DNA of 64,000 nt from Manihot esculenta (taxonomy: Eukaryota; Streptophyta; Magnoliopsida; Malpighiales; Euphorbiaceae): assembly GCF_001659605.2 (NCBI RefSeq), contig NC_035170.2, positions 6,820,001-6,884,000 of the forward strand. Direction: 5' to 3'. The notes under the pieces are model-generated. The model was not told where the DNA came from. It was given only the letters and a program-made list of their open reading frames with translations, and did no database searches. The translations under genes and the position numbers were made by a program. Below, piece after piece: positions 13,901 to 24,187 of the stretch (position 1 is the first letter of the stretch; each line of letters opens with the position of its first letter).

Positions 13901-16900
13901 TTTTCTATATATGTCCAAAAGGAATTGCTCTAACGTTTTCTCAGACATTATTACTTTTAGGTTATTGCATATCAATTTGAGCAAATTTTTCTAGTTAAGA
14001 TTTGAGTAATTGTCAAGCAAATACAGCAATTAAAGAATCTAAAATAAAGTTCCATATTATTTGGTCACTGTTTTATTATGTCAGTTTGGTTGGGTTCATC
14101 TACAAGAAGTATGAGCAACCAAAAAGAGTACTTCAAAGAAAATCAAAAAAATTTAAAGTCTCTTATCTTAGTGCCATCTGGACTAAAACTACATCTAGAC
14201 TTCATCTATAAACATCTACTTCAGCCTTGGCCAGATAGTCATGATCTCAAAAACAAGATTAGCACCTCTTTACAGAATTAGTGAATAATCAAAATGTTGA
14301 ATCATCAGGCAACCCACCAACACATGAGACTAAAGCTGCCTAAAATACTGAAACACCAAAACTATAAATAAAGTATATTGGAATTTTATCTGATCTAATA
14401 AAGACCATCAATTCATTTCAAACTCCACCTTCAAACCCAAATTTCAAATATATGATAAATCCTGTATAAACAGCATTTGGACATATATATATATATATAT
14501 AAATTAAATGAAACTGTTAAAATCATACCAATGACCTGGAGAAGTCGCCGTGACGTAGTCTTGTCTGGTTGACGAGGAGCTGATTGATTCTTTACAACCT
14601 AAATATATACCACAAAGCAATAACAATAAAATGTGCAAGTAAATTTCCCATAATCAAGAGAACTTTATTATTGGTGAGTGGTATAATGAAGCCAATTTCA
14701 TACTAGTTAATATCAAATGTCAATGCCAATTTCATATTAGTTAATATCAAATGTCAATCTGAAAAATAAATAAACAAGTAAAGAATCATATCAAAGAGTT
14801 GAAAATATGTTATATTCCAATTATAAGCCATACATTGACATGGTCAAGACCCACATGATATGACAGGCTATTATGAGAAGAATTACCTAACTATAGTTAT
14901 TAAAGGCTCAAGGCACACCAAGGAGCAATCACACGCCTAAGCAAGCAAGGCGCAAAATAAAAATAAACTTTATAATAAATCCATAAAAAATAAGCACCAT
15001 AAATTTAAGTATTAGAATATTAATTACATACAAAATATATGTTATATGCCATCTATTTTATTACATCATCACTATTATTAATTAAACTAAATATATTAGT
15101 GAAACTTATAACTAATATATATTATATTAATTTAATTTATCATTCAAACAATATTAAAATAATAATTTTAATTTTAAATTATAATTCTCATTATCACTAT
15201 ATAGTTAATTTATAGTAACTTGGCAAATGTGACTTAAAACAATTTAAATTAAATTTTATAAATTTATTATGAATAATTATGTATTCAAAATAAAGATAAC
15301 ATACTTTTAACATTCAAGTTATGAAAAATAGAATTTAGAACACTATATGAAAAAATACACTAATAAAACAAATTAGATCTAGATTAGGTTTTCAATACCA
15401 CCATCAACTTTAGTACACAATTGTAAAGCCAACCAATAAAATCCCAACACGCAATTGAGAGCAAAGGCATGCAACTTAGCAATAAAAAGCATGCCTAGTT
15501 GCCATGCTAGAATGAACAACAAAAATAAAAGAAGAAAGAAAGAAAGCAGCAGAGAGAAGTAGCACATATTGCGGAAACAAAAAGAAAGAAGAAAGGAGCC
15601 AATGCTGAAGAAGAAAGGAAGAAACAGAAAGTAGATGAGGTACAAGAAAGAAGCACCGGATTCATAGAAGAAAAGAAAAAGAGAGAAGGAAGAGAAACCA
15701 AAATAAATCTGAACCTACAGATTGGAGCAAGTATGACTTCTTCTTCCTCCTTCTTCTTTTCTTCTTCCCTCAAGGTGGTCTCGTGTCAATAATTTGGGTG
15801 TGAGCAGCAAATAGAAGGGCAAACTTTGAACAGGACACCTAAGCCTGTTAAGGCCCTAGGCACACCATGCGTCAGGGTGCGCCTTTTGAAGGTTGCCTGC
15901 CCAAAGAGTCTCTAGGCGCAGACCATGGAGCCTCATGCCCTTGGTGCCTTAGGCGTGCCTCAAGCACGCCTTTAACAATGGTGAACCTAGCATACTAGGT
16001 TGTATAACGTATTATGTGAACACTCATATGAAGCATCAATCGAGAGAAAAAAAAATATACATTTGCTAAGAAGGACCTATATATTATGCTTTAACCTGCA
16101 AAAGACAAAACAGCAAAAAGGGAGAATATAATAGGAGAATAAATACAACAAGCTTCTCATTTAATCATAATGCAAGTAAACCAAAATTCTATTTCAGATC
16201 ATTTCTCTTGAAATTTTAAACATGCGCTTAATGTTTCATAAAGCACAATTCCCAAACAAGTGAAATAAAAATTTGCAGATAGCCATTAAATTTTGTTCTT
16301 TCTATCAACATCTAGCATGGGTCAGCACTCTTAGAAGTAACATTTTGGCAAAATATTACTAGTAGCAAATAATTTTTTCAAAAAACAAAAATAGTGTAAT
16401 GTATGTTCATATTGAAGAACATCTTTTTGGCCCTTCCAATTATTTTTAGCAAGATTTAGCTCAACACTAACTCAATTACACAAACAAGAATTCAGTTGTC
16501 TCATCTTTTAACTCCTCCACTCCACCCTTGGGAGTTCCAAACTGAATTGAATAACTATACTGAAAAGTTGAGAATTATACCAAACCAAAGTTCTTTATGG
16601 TTCTGGTTCGAACCAAACCAAAACCATATTGAACCTATACTGTGGCCTGGCCACAGTCCGGTTCGGTCTGTGAACTGGACCAGAACCGGCCTGGTCAAAC
16701 CCATGACTAAACTAGTCAAACAACTATGGTTCCTAGACTGAACCATAACCGTCTACTTGGAGAGCTGGTTACAATCCCCCCTCCCTTGAACTAGAATTGG
16801 CCGATTCGATTCAGTTTCAATTCAATTTATTTTTGTTTTAAAATGGCTAATAGAAGAATGCCAGGAGGATACCTCTATTGGATAGCATTATTTTTAAATT

Positions 16901-19900
16901 CTACCAACTGAACTATAACTCCCATGATAGCATCCCATGCAGAGAATTCTGCCCACAAGTCAAAGATACCCAAAAGAACATGCATTTTCCATTATTGGCT
17001 AATCATTATATGGTACTACAGTCTGCAAGTGCTCTAACTCACTCTTGCCCTGCTATATCCCCCACCTTGTCTTCATTCATCTGCTGCAATCATCCCAACT
17101 GCTTGATTCCCATTTCTCATGCCTTTAATTCTTCTAGAATAAACTTTGAATGGTCTTAGACCAGGCCTTTCCCTATCAGAAAATCAACTAGAGAGGCTCC
17201 AATCCAACAGTCTATGTAAGAAAGAACCAATATACAACTGTTAAATACAGTTGATAGCTGATAATGATAGTTATTACCGATAACTGATAGTTGTTACCGA
17301 TAACTAATAGATGGTTAATTGCAACTAAAACATCCAAAGTGTTTGGTAAACTATGTTTAGTTGTTACTATTGATATGTAAAATAACAAATAAGAGTATAT
17401 ATCATATTATTTACTTATTACTTAAATATACATATAGTCAATAGTTTATCGTATAACATATATAAGATTTAAAAAATATAATTTGTTTTTTTATGCACAT
17501 ACATATTTTTATCATATAAGATGAACATTATAACTAATATAATTATTTTTATAATATTTTATATTTTATTTACTTTTATAATTATAAATGATATATTAGA
17601 ATATTAAAATTAATTTGAAGAAAAATTTTATTATTAATAAATACTAAAGGATAATGTGGACTACTAAAATAAAATCCTAGCCGATGAGAAAAAGTTCTAA
17701 AGTAAAGTTGATAGAAAATGCAATTGATCGGTATCTATCAGTTATCAGCGGTCTTTTCAAATAGTTCACCAAACAGATAAATTACTTGTGAGAGCTTAAC
17801 AGCTATCAATTAGATCCAAAGAGTAAACCAAATGAGTGCACTGTGGAGCAATTTATCTTCTGGAAAGAGTGAGAGTATAAAACAACTTTGAATAACACTC
17901 TAATATTGCATAGATATCAGCCAAGCAGCCATAAATAACACATAATAGTAAATAAGTAAAAGATAAGAATATACCATTTTGTTGAACTTTTCAATTGTCG
18001 CCAATGGAATTGTGCCAAGTGTAACAATATCTTCAGTCCCCTCACTCTTAGGAAAAAAAATAGCAATTAAGAATTTCATAATATATAGACTGTTTGCATA
18101 TGTGAGCACATGCATAAAACCATCATTTGAAGTCCAGCAGCTATAGCTTCATTCCTTTTTCATATCTAAAAGTTGAATTATATTATACTAGTATCAAAGG
18201 TGGTGCAATAAATATATGGATAAATTAATAAAGCTATCAGAATCTGCAAAATTTTCCAAAAGCATAACGATGTAAAAGCAATTTCCAAACATCCACATAA
18301 GTTCACTGTCCAGCCAAATCTATTTAATTGCAGCCATAGGTTTCCAAAATCCTGAAAGATTCCAAATTTCACCCTTACAACACTATCTGGAAAATGACCA
18401 ATCAACAGAACAACTCATCTTCTCTAGTCTAGCCCTACAAATGGAATGTCTCTATGTATTAATCTCCATCAGCACATTTTCCACATAAGACATCAAAAAC
18501 ATAAGTTATTGATTCATAAAATTGCGCTACATCTTGCATGCCCCTCTTCTTCATCAGATTGATTAATATTACAGATAGGTTAACACTTAAAAATATTTCT
18601 GATGCAAACTCCTGAGAAAAAATGATGTGGGGCATTTTTCATTAAAAGGAAGCAAGGAAAAGACAAACAGAAGAGGGATGGAACAAGAATAGGACTAAAA
18701 ACTAGCAAGTTCCAGAAGGTTTAGGGCACTTGTTGAAAGTGTGTTGTGTAACACCATCCAGCCACACCCAAGGCATATAATGCCTTGGACAGCAGATGTG
18801 AAAATGTCAGTCCTATATCAGCTTCAACACTTTGTTTAATAGCTCCACACCTGCAGCAGCAGTGTTCAGGAGTTCTATTTATTTAGGATCTATCTTTAAT
18901 TTCCTTTTCCAAATAGGATTAATATATTCCTATTTTACCTAGGTTTCCTAAAATTATTTGTTTTGTTTTAACTTCCTAATTAGTAGCTCCAATTTCCTAA
19001 TTAGAGTAGGACTCAAGAGACTTTTCACTCCAATTTCACTCTGTATAGAGTGTGTTACTTTAAAGCTTCAGCTGTGTCAAAAAAAAAATGATAATTATAA
19101 AACAAACTAGCTTACCAAATAACTTCTTGACAAAAGTTCTCCAATTTAATGCAAAATCAACACCCCCTCTTCCAACCATTATTTGTTCCAACACAACTTT
19201 CCGCATTGTGGACTCGAGAGAATACAGAGAATTAAGTGACCCAAGCTTCCGGTGACATTGCCAAAAGGAATTACCATGGCTTGAACTTCCAATACTTTTG
19301 CATCAAAGTTTACCCCTTTTTATTCAATGTCAAATTTTTTCCTCCTTTCCCAAATGTACCAATCTAATAAAGCACCACTACACAATATTGCCTTAACCTC
19401 CCACACTAAAGGCACGTTTCAAGAATCTATCTCCCTTAGACTATAACTTTCCTAAACTAGAAGCAATTACTCATGAATTGCTCTTATATAAAGACAACAA
19501 AAAGAAACTAATGGAGTTTATTTTTTAAGAAGGCGTTGCCACAATAACACTCTTTCCAAAAATAAATTGAAGTCATCACCAAACCTTAAGAGCAATTAGA
19601 GTAAATAATTCATCACTATTTCTCCAAGTCCATTTCCATTATCCCACACAATGAGGGAGTGTAGGCCATAACCACTTTGCAAGAAAGAATTTATATAATT
19701 TACAAGACTTTCAATGCCTAAACCTTCTTTACATTACATATAGGAAAAGTAAACTGTTCTACCAAATTTATTTCTTCCATATCCACAAAGAAAGCTCACT
19801 AAATTTCCTCTACCAAAAAAACATAATAATAAAGTAAATACACAAACAATAACCTGTTTCTGAATAAGCAAATGACCCTTCAAAATATTTATTCCACTGA

Positions 19901-20125
19901 GCAGGTTCTATATAAATTTCCAATGATGGGAGTTGATATGCCTCATTTTTACATTTAGCACCCATCAATAAGCCCAAATAGGCCATAAATGATGTTACTC
20001 TCCATTAACAAGTACTTTCAGTTCTTGGTATGGTTAAAAAAAAAAAGATAGCAAAACAACAAATTACTATGGAATGTATTGCAAAGAAGATACCATCCAC
20101 CGTATAATCTTTTGATTAAGTTGGA

Positions 20126-20156
<31 letters not shown>

Positions 20157-22590
20157 TAGAATCTCAAGCACTCACCATAAAAATAAGGCGAAAATTTGTA
20201 ACCAACAAAGTACCAGCTTCATCAGTATTAACAAGAACAACTCCGCGTCCCTAAAAGCAAAACTCAAAAAATTAATGCACACTCTATACATTTACCAAAA
20301 GGGAAGATCAATAAAATTATATACATATATATACACATATTGCTCTAATTCTGTCATCATTCAACATAGATGCTATGCCCTTGGAAAAGAAGCAAAGAAG
20401 ACATTTTCAATGCCCTAGGATTCTGAATGACAACTAATAAAATGTGGGGTGTACACACGCACACCATTTGTGCAACATAATAGTTCCCAACCAAGAAAAT
20501 TTAGGAGTTGACAATAAGAGTTGAGCCCTAGGGTTAGGTCAGGTCAAAATCATTAGGCATAATAAAGATTAAAGCTTGCTGCTTACACTCGTACTAGATT
20601 TTCTATTTTACAGTTAATATATTATTTATATATATAAATGAAAAAGAATTGCTCGTTATAAAAGCTTGATGGGGATTGCAGTCTTATGAAACAAACTTAA
20701 ACTCTTATAAGCTAGACTCAGCTAGGTTCCTTTACACCCCTATTGGTATAACCAAATGGGCTTCCTTTCGGTTAAAAAAGGATAATTGAAAAGCCCTAAA
20801 ACATTAATAACATTATATTCAACACTTTAAAATTAGACCAACATTAAAGATTAAACACAACCATTCGACCTAGAATAGGCTTCATTTCGGTTCAAAGATT
20901 ACAACTGGACATTCAAATAGTTGGATTCCAAACTCATGAATCAAATCAAGCAAATTGCCAAGGATACAATAACTGCCACTTTTGGTCAGGTTATTACAAT
21001 TTACAACTAAAAATAATATACTTTTTTTTCTTAAAGTTATTAACAATAACAAAAGTAGTTTTAAAATTACCTAGTTAGGGGAAAAGGAGAGAAAGGATTT
21101 ATGGTCCAACTCTAGACAGTTCAGGACCGCAATTAGTTGAATTAATTTTTAGTCTTCATTGTCTAAATAATATAATCTTAAGTTGGATAGCAGGACTTGC
21201 TCCTAATTATCAGTAAGGATTCATGTTTTCCTTTACATTCCTGCAGGGATGATATCTTCATGACCTTAGTAGTGTAGCTTATCCCAAAGCTTGTGTTGTT
21301 TAGGTGGCTATACGGGTATAGCCCCATGTTACTGACCAAAAAATTTATTAGACTTGATCATATTATTAACACTAGAACATCATGAGTGCAATGTATCACA
21401 ATTCAACCCCAAGTCATCCTTACGAGTTATGTCCTAAATCGTACTAAAGGATAATGATACCAGAAATTGAAGCTAGGACAGGACACATACTTAACAGAAA
21501 GCTAAAATTACTTTCTATGAGCAGTAACCATCATTTTTATTTAGATTCTATCAGTTTTTAGACAACACAAGAGCTTTCCAGTGGAAACTTTCATCCCTAT
21601 CTGTCATATGTAGTTGTATATTTTCTGTAAGGAAAGAATGTCCACAGTAATGGACCAAATAAGGTATTGCTGAATATATTAAGATGCCTTACTAGCAAAA
21701 CTCTAATGTACATCCTCCACAGAAACGGTTAATGAACATCAGGAAGACAGGAATCTCAACTGTTAACAGTGGGTTTCACCAAGTAATCATCATATGGATC
21801 AACAGCCCATAATATGCCCATTTGAGCACAAATTGCCCATTAATGAATACAGAAGTAAATTAAAACAACAGAATGTAAATTAGTTTTTTTTTTTTTTAAA
21901 AATCATCATTTTTACACGTCACTGATTCTATTTTGCAAAGAAGGCCTGTGGCTTAGAAGGAGACCATCAGATCATTCATTAAGCTTTTGGCACAATAAAT
22001 TAACAGATGAACCTCAACCCTCTAAATGAACTTTATAAGCCTCTTTTTTTCAAGCCACAGTCAAGTTAGTTATACAAGCATTCATATCATATCAAATGCC
22101 TATACAATGGGTTATCATTCTCAATTCCTAACAGAAAATCAACAACTTATAACCTATAATTTCGAACTGTAGAAACTAATAGAGCAAAAGTGCGGGTAAA
22201 ATTCGACTCTTCCTGGTGCCAAAGATTTGATTTAGACGCAAAAATTGAAAAAAATTGATTATAAAACGATTTGAAAGCAATCAAAATGCGCACCTCAACC
22301 ATAACTTGCTCAGCCTCAAGTAAACACTTGTAATTTGCATGACGAGAAACAGAGCGCGAGACGGGGTGCGGTTCCTGAGTCATAGAAACAGAAAGAGATG
22401 AATAATGTAAATGTTTGTACATACATGTATTAACATATAGAATAATGATCACAATAATAATACAGAGAGTTGCAACCTCGAGCTTGAACCAATCAAGGGG
22501 GTCGTCCCAGCCACCGCTGCCCTCCATCTTCTCGGACTCGGTGGAGTGGTCTCTGAGCGACGTCGATCGGCGTTGCTTAGGCGCTGCCAT
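1951..22590 (-). CDS. MTM1: Myotubularin-like phosphoinositide 3-phosphatase, 5' part (13 exons)
   Basis: Predicted lipid phosphatase that removes the D3 phosphate from PI3P and PI(3,5)P2 on endomembranes. The exons, in gene order, are 22590-22477, 22374-22294, 20250-20176, 18046-17975, 14598-14529, 13279-13230, 7216-6927, 6759-6686, 6607-6544, 6364-6302, 3321-3222, 3113-3000 and 2120-1951. All have GT-AG borders and phases that fit, giving 445 codons plus 2 nt. Residues ~40-125 form the GRAM region (with VNTDEAGTLLVTNFR and LGTIPLATIEKFNK). Then follow the phosphatase stretches SDEEVLQASTFRARCRLPV, RSSQPLVGLMMNMR, YIADARPRKNALANGAMGGG and GIDNIHAMRESLSRLRDYLD. The last visible residues are ESASVLVHC, ending on the catalytic Cys. 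The order and wording match what I know of Arabidopsis MTM1/MTM2; I cannot say which paralogue. Start: the Met at 22590 fits relatives that begin just before the SLRDHSTESEKM block; another in-frame Met lies at 22686. The gene is truncated only by the window edge. Confidence 0.93.
2121..2999 (-). other. Intron 12 of the myotubularin-like gene
   Basis: An 879-bp intron between exons 12 and 13, with GT at the 2999 side and AG at the 2121 side. It is AT-rich and I see no recognisable gene or element in it. Confidence 0.8.
4269..4565. mobile_element. Stowaway-like MITE in intron 10
   Basis: About 297 bp bounded by imperfect inverted ends. The left end reads ACTTCCTCCATCTCACAAAG. The reverse complement of the right end reads ACTTCGTCCATCCCATAAAG, i.e. 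16 of 20 identical. The CTCC(A/C)TCC-type end is characteristic of Stowaway (Tc1/mariner-derived) MITEs. The expected TA target duplication is seen on the right but is CA on the left. It has no coding capacity. Confidence 0.6.
5761..5850. repeat. 44-46 bp direct tandem duplication
   Basis: The unit beginning AATGTAATTTAACTAAAAAG is followed 44 bp later by a second copy that carries a 2-bp insertion (GGATCTT versus GGAATTCTT). It lies inside intron 10. The near identity implies a recent local duplication. Confidence 0.75.
7498..7540. repeat. C-rich/poly-A low-complexity tract
   Basis: A run of cytosines interrupted by two T-containing spacers passes directly into 19 adenines. It is a low-complexity stretch inside intron 6. 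The short ORF reading through it is not a gene. Confidence 0.8.
8354..9419. mobile_element. Non-autonomous hAT-type DNA transposon in intron 6
   Basis: A 1,066-bp AT-rich segment is flanked by a perfect 8-bp direct repeat, CTACAAGT, at 8346-8353 and 9420-9427. Eight bases is the target-site duplication length of hAT elements. The two ends are imperfectly inverted and rich in GGTTC/GAACC motifs (left TAGAGTTGAGCATAGTTC, right reverse complement GGCTGTTCGGTTCC). The interior has no transposase ORF. The 87-aa frame at its right end is a by-product of the terminal repeat. Confidence 0.7.
10898..11018. mobile_element. Possible small MITE or foldback element
   Basis: A 121-bp segment starts with GTGCCTCCTGA and ends with its exact reverse complement. 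I do not see a target duplication. It could be a short foldback element or a chance palindrome pair. Confidence 0.4.
12167..12540. mobile_element. MITE with ~45-bp terminal inverted repeats
   Basis: The left end (AAATTTACTATTT..CCTATGTTATAG..ATTCATTAGTTGGTC) is repeated in inverse at the right end (AAATTTACTATTTAGTCCTTGTGTTATGGGAATTCATTAGTTAGTC when reverse-complemented, shown here in pieces). The element is ~374 bp with no ORF. I find no convincing target duplication, so the superfamily is open. Similar ACTATTTAATCC..ATAACAT..CTCATTA units recur in the AT-rich block at 44.9-45.7 kb. Confidence 0.65.
13280..14528 (-). other. Intron 5 of the myotubularin-like gene
   Basis: A 1,249-bp intron, AT-rich, with an (AT)n run at 14482-14501. 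The short ORFs in 14002-14281 have no recognisable domain or codon signal and I treat them as noise. Confidence 0.75.
14482..14501. repeat. (AT)n microsatellite
   Basis: About ten AT dinucleotides near the 5' end (in plus coordinates) of exon 5, inside intron 5. Confidence 0.85.
14691..14758. repeat. 34-bp tandem duplication
   Basis: The unit GCCAATTTCATACTAGTTAA..CAAATGTCAAT occurs twice in direct tandem, at 14691 and 14725, with a single C/T difference. Confidence 0.85.
14897..15980. mobile_element. Non-autonomous DNA transposon, ~1.08 kb, in intron 4
   Basis: The left end TTATTAAAGGCTCAAGGCAC and the reverse complement of the right end (CATTGTTAAAGGCGTGC..TTGAGGCACGCC) are imperfect inverted repeats sharing TTAAAGGC and the AGGCAC(A/G)CC box. 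The interior is AT-rich on the left. On the right is a purine-rich GAA/GAAA tract (about 15520-15775), whose complementary strand gives spurious Phe/Leu/Ser-rich ORFs. I see no transposase. The flanks show only a weak target duplication (ACCTAAC/ACCTAGC). Confidence 0.55.
16540..16835. mobile_element. GGTTC/GAACC-rich repeat fragment
   Basis: A segment dense in AACCAAACC, GGTTCGG and GAACCGG motifs, like the ends of the hAT-type elements at 8354 and 27947. Both strands give short ORFs, as expected from a near-palindromic motif set, not a protein. The boundaries are approximate. Confidence 0.4.
17230..17815. mobile_element. MITE-like segment with GATAACTGATAG inverted ends
   Basis: The left part repeats GATAGTTRTTACCGATAACT motifs and AGTGTTTGGTAAACTA. 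The right part carries the inverse forms (CGGTATCTATCAGTTATCAG and AGTTCACCAAACA). This layout is typical of an inverted-repeat MITE. The exact ends and target duplication are unresolved. Confidence 0.45.
18047..20175 (-). other. Intron 3 of the myotubularin-like gene (2,129 bp)
   Basis: A segment at about 18731-19080 (starting TGTTGAAAGTG, ending CAGCTGTGTCA) has a TG..CA look and could be a decayed LTR, but I find no target duplication. On the minus strand about 50 codons (19270-19130) are open next to it without a domain I recognise. A (GA)n run lies at 20128-20150. Confidence 0.6.
20128..20150. repeat. (GA)n microsatellite
   Basis: Roughly eleven GA dinucleotides, 26 bp from exon 3 of the myotubularin-like gene, so on the transcribed strand a (TC)n tract just inside the intron. 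Confidence 0.85.
20251..22293 (-). other. Intron 2 of the myotubularin-like gene (2,043 bp)
   Basis: AT-rich intron with GT at 22293 and AG at 20251. I recognise no repeat family or RNA gene in it. Confidence 0.75.
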
Positions 22591-22700
22591 GTGGCGAGGG
22601 AAATGAGAGAGAGATACCGTCGTCGAAGATTTGGATGATTTTAGAGAGAGAGAGGGGGCGAAAGAGACCCGTGCGTTTGGGCTCACTTACCGTTCAAAGG
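22591..22700 (-). promoter_or_regulatory. 5' leader of the myotubularin-like gene with CT-rich tracts
   Basis: Immediately upstream of the chosen start the transcribed strand has two pyrimidine tracts (CTCTCTCTC type, about 22607-22617 and 22641-22655), common in plant 5' leaders and core promoters. An in-frame ATG at 22686 would add 32 residues rich in Ser and hydrophobic residues. I see no TATA box I would defend. Confidence 0.4.
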
Positions 22701-23099
22701 AAGGAAACTGTGCCTGTTAAGCCGATAAAATTAAATAATTATGTTTATGTATTGCGTGACGCGGAAAATCAAAAGATAATACTCCATCCGTTTACAAATA
22801 TAAATTTATTTTTCTTTTTAATTCCTGAAATTTTTTTTTTTTCTTTTTAAGTAATTTATTATTATCTTTTTAATATATTTCTTTGTATTAGAAATAAAGT
22901 ATATTAATTTAATAACAAAAAAATATAAGTTTAGAATAATATAATATAAGTTGAGAGTATAATAAACAAGACAATAAAAGATTTATTATTTTAGTTATCT
23001 TAACTATATTAATATGCTTCAGTATTCGCTCAAGGTATATTACAGAGTAACAGACTTTGACTTTTATTAATTTATGTGATGACATCTCTGTAATAAAAA
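22701..23099. other. Intergenic AT-rich DNA with a Stowaway-type end
   Basis: ACTCCATCCGTTTACAAATA at 22781 resembles a Stowaway MITE terminus. I could not find a convincing opposite end, so it may be a fragment. The rest is AT-rich and leads into the decayed retroelement at about 23.1 kb. Confidence 0.4.
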
Positions 23100-23543
23100 A
23101 GTTTGGATATCCAAATCTGATCATCTAAAATATAGTGATTAAAACTCTCATGATCAAAGTATTCGGTTATATTAAAGACCCACCTTAGTATATTGGTAGA
23201 GTTTTAAAGGATTCTGCTTCTTATCATTGAAGGTTGTTATAAAGCAATATTCATAATTCTAATTATCACGGGATTCTTTATTCACTAGTCAATATAAACC
23301 AAATTCTCAGGGAAATCTACTAACAAATCTAATCTTTTTAGAGTATAAAAACTATGCAAAATACAGGTTCAAGATACGCATTCTACTATTCACTGATCAC
23401 TACTTACAATACTTATTTCACTCGCCCACTTAAGTATTCTTCTAATTTGAGTGTCGGAGTGGTTGCCTCTAGACACCAGCCACCTCACCTTTATTCTTTG
23501 TAGGTTGTCAGATCACATAAAAAGCATTTTCGACAACATCATT
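23100..23543 (+). mobile_element. Probable 5' LTR end and primer site of the decayed Tat-lineage element
   Basis: The stretch reading ACTTAAGTATTC..TGAGTGTCGGAGTGG..ACACC..CACCT..TTGTAGGTTG resembles the R/U5 end of Tat-lineage LTRs as I know them. It ends at AACATCAT and is followed by TTTGGTTCC at 23541, a decayed form of the TTTGGCGCC primer site. Gag follows about 220 bp later on the same strand. The left LTR border is not determinable by eye. Confidence 0.5.
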
Positions 23544-23760
23544 TGGTTCCATTATCAAAATTCCATTGAATTATTTTGATCATTTGAGGAATCTGGCTTA
23601 TTGAATATTTTCTTTTCTATTTTTCAAAATCTAATTCATCCCTTGTTCACCTCTAAATGGTTAAAAATTCACGGGTAGTTACCAAATCTGCAACTAATAG
23701 GGATCTATTGTCTCTTCCACACCGGAAAGTGGACAGAACACTCCTTTCATGGCAGCAGAG

Positions 23761-24187
23761 ATGGACCTTAATAATATAAATAATGAGCAAATGGTATAGC
23801 ACATCCAAAAACTGTGGGCAACTCTCGAGTAATATAAGGCTTGAGAGGAGGCTTCCCAAGAGGTTGCCAAGATGAGAGAGGAAACCTTTCTGGGAATGCC
23901 TAAAACTCAAACAGAGGCAGCCCATACCCAGTCTAAAGGGAAGGGAAAAGTTGAAGACAAGGAGTCCTTGATTGAGACTCCAAAAAGTGTAGACTAGAAG
24001 CTGGTGCGCGCGGTCCAGAAGTACCAAAAGGAGCAAGAGGAATATTATGACTTGATTGACTCCCCACCCTTATCTGAAGAGGTCTTGGCGGAGACCTTTC
24101 CACCAAAGTTCCAGTTGCGCAGTTTGGACAAATATGATGGAACTATAGATCCCATAAGTCATTTGTTTAAAGAAACCCAGATATCAT
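23761..24187 (+). pseudogene. Tat-lineage gag, first fragment
   Basis: Decayed Ty3/gypsy gag start. It begins with Met (MDLNNINNEQM) and contains several stops. It includes a Lys/Glu-rich stretch and ends in FPPKFQLRSLDKYDGTIDP followed by ISHLFKETQISL, the start of the retrotransposon gag domain. Reading stops at 24187 where a solo LTR interrupts it; gag similarity resumes at about 26100. Confidence 0.8.

Larger units (their letters stand above)
14599..17974 (-). other. Intron 4 of the myotubularin-like gene (3,376 bp)
   Basis: It contains a 34-bp direct duplication (14691-14758), a 1.08-kb inverted-repeat-bounded element (14897-15980), a GGTTC-rich segment (16540-16835) and another MITE-like segment (17230-17815), each annotated separately. 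No host gene is seen. Confidence 0.8.

Noticed and set aside
15379..15773. Two 88-aa Phe/Leu/Ser-rich minus-strand ORFs that look like membrane proteins
   Set aside because: They are translations of the complement of a GAA/GAAA purine tract in an intronic transposon.
18731..19080. Possible complete solo LTR (TGTTGAAAG..GTGTCA)
   Set aside because: The flanking sequences show no direct repeat and no neighbouring retroelement coding, so I mention it only as a possibility in the intron 3 entry.
22147..22686. Single 179-aa minus-strand ORF at the start of the myotubularin gene
   Set aside because: It runs through exon 1, intron 1 and exon 2. Splice borders at 22477/22476 and 22375/22374 fit the family protein better than the read-through.
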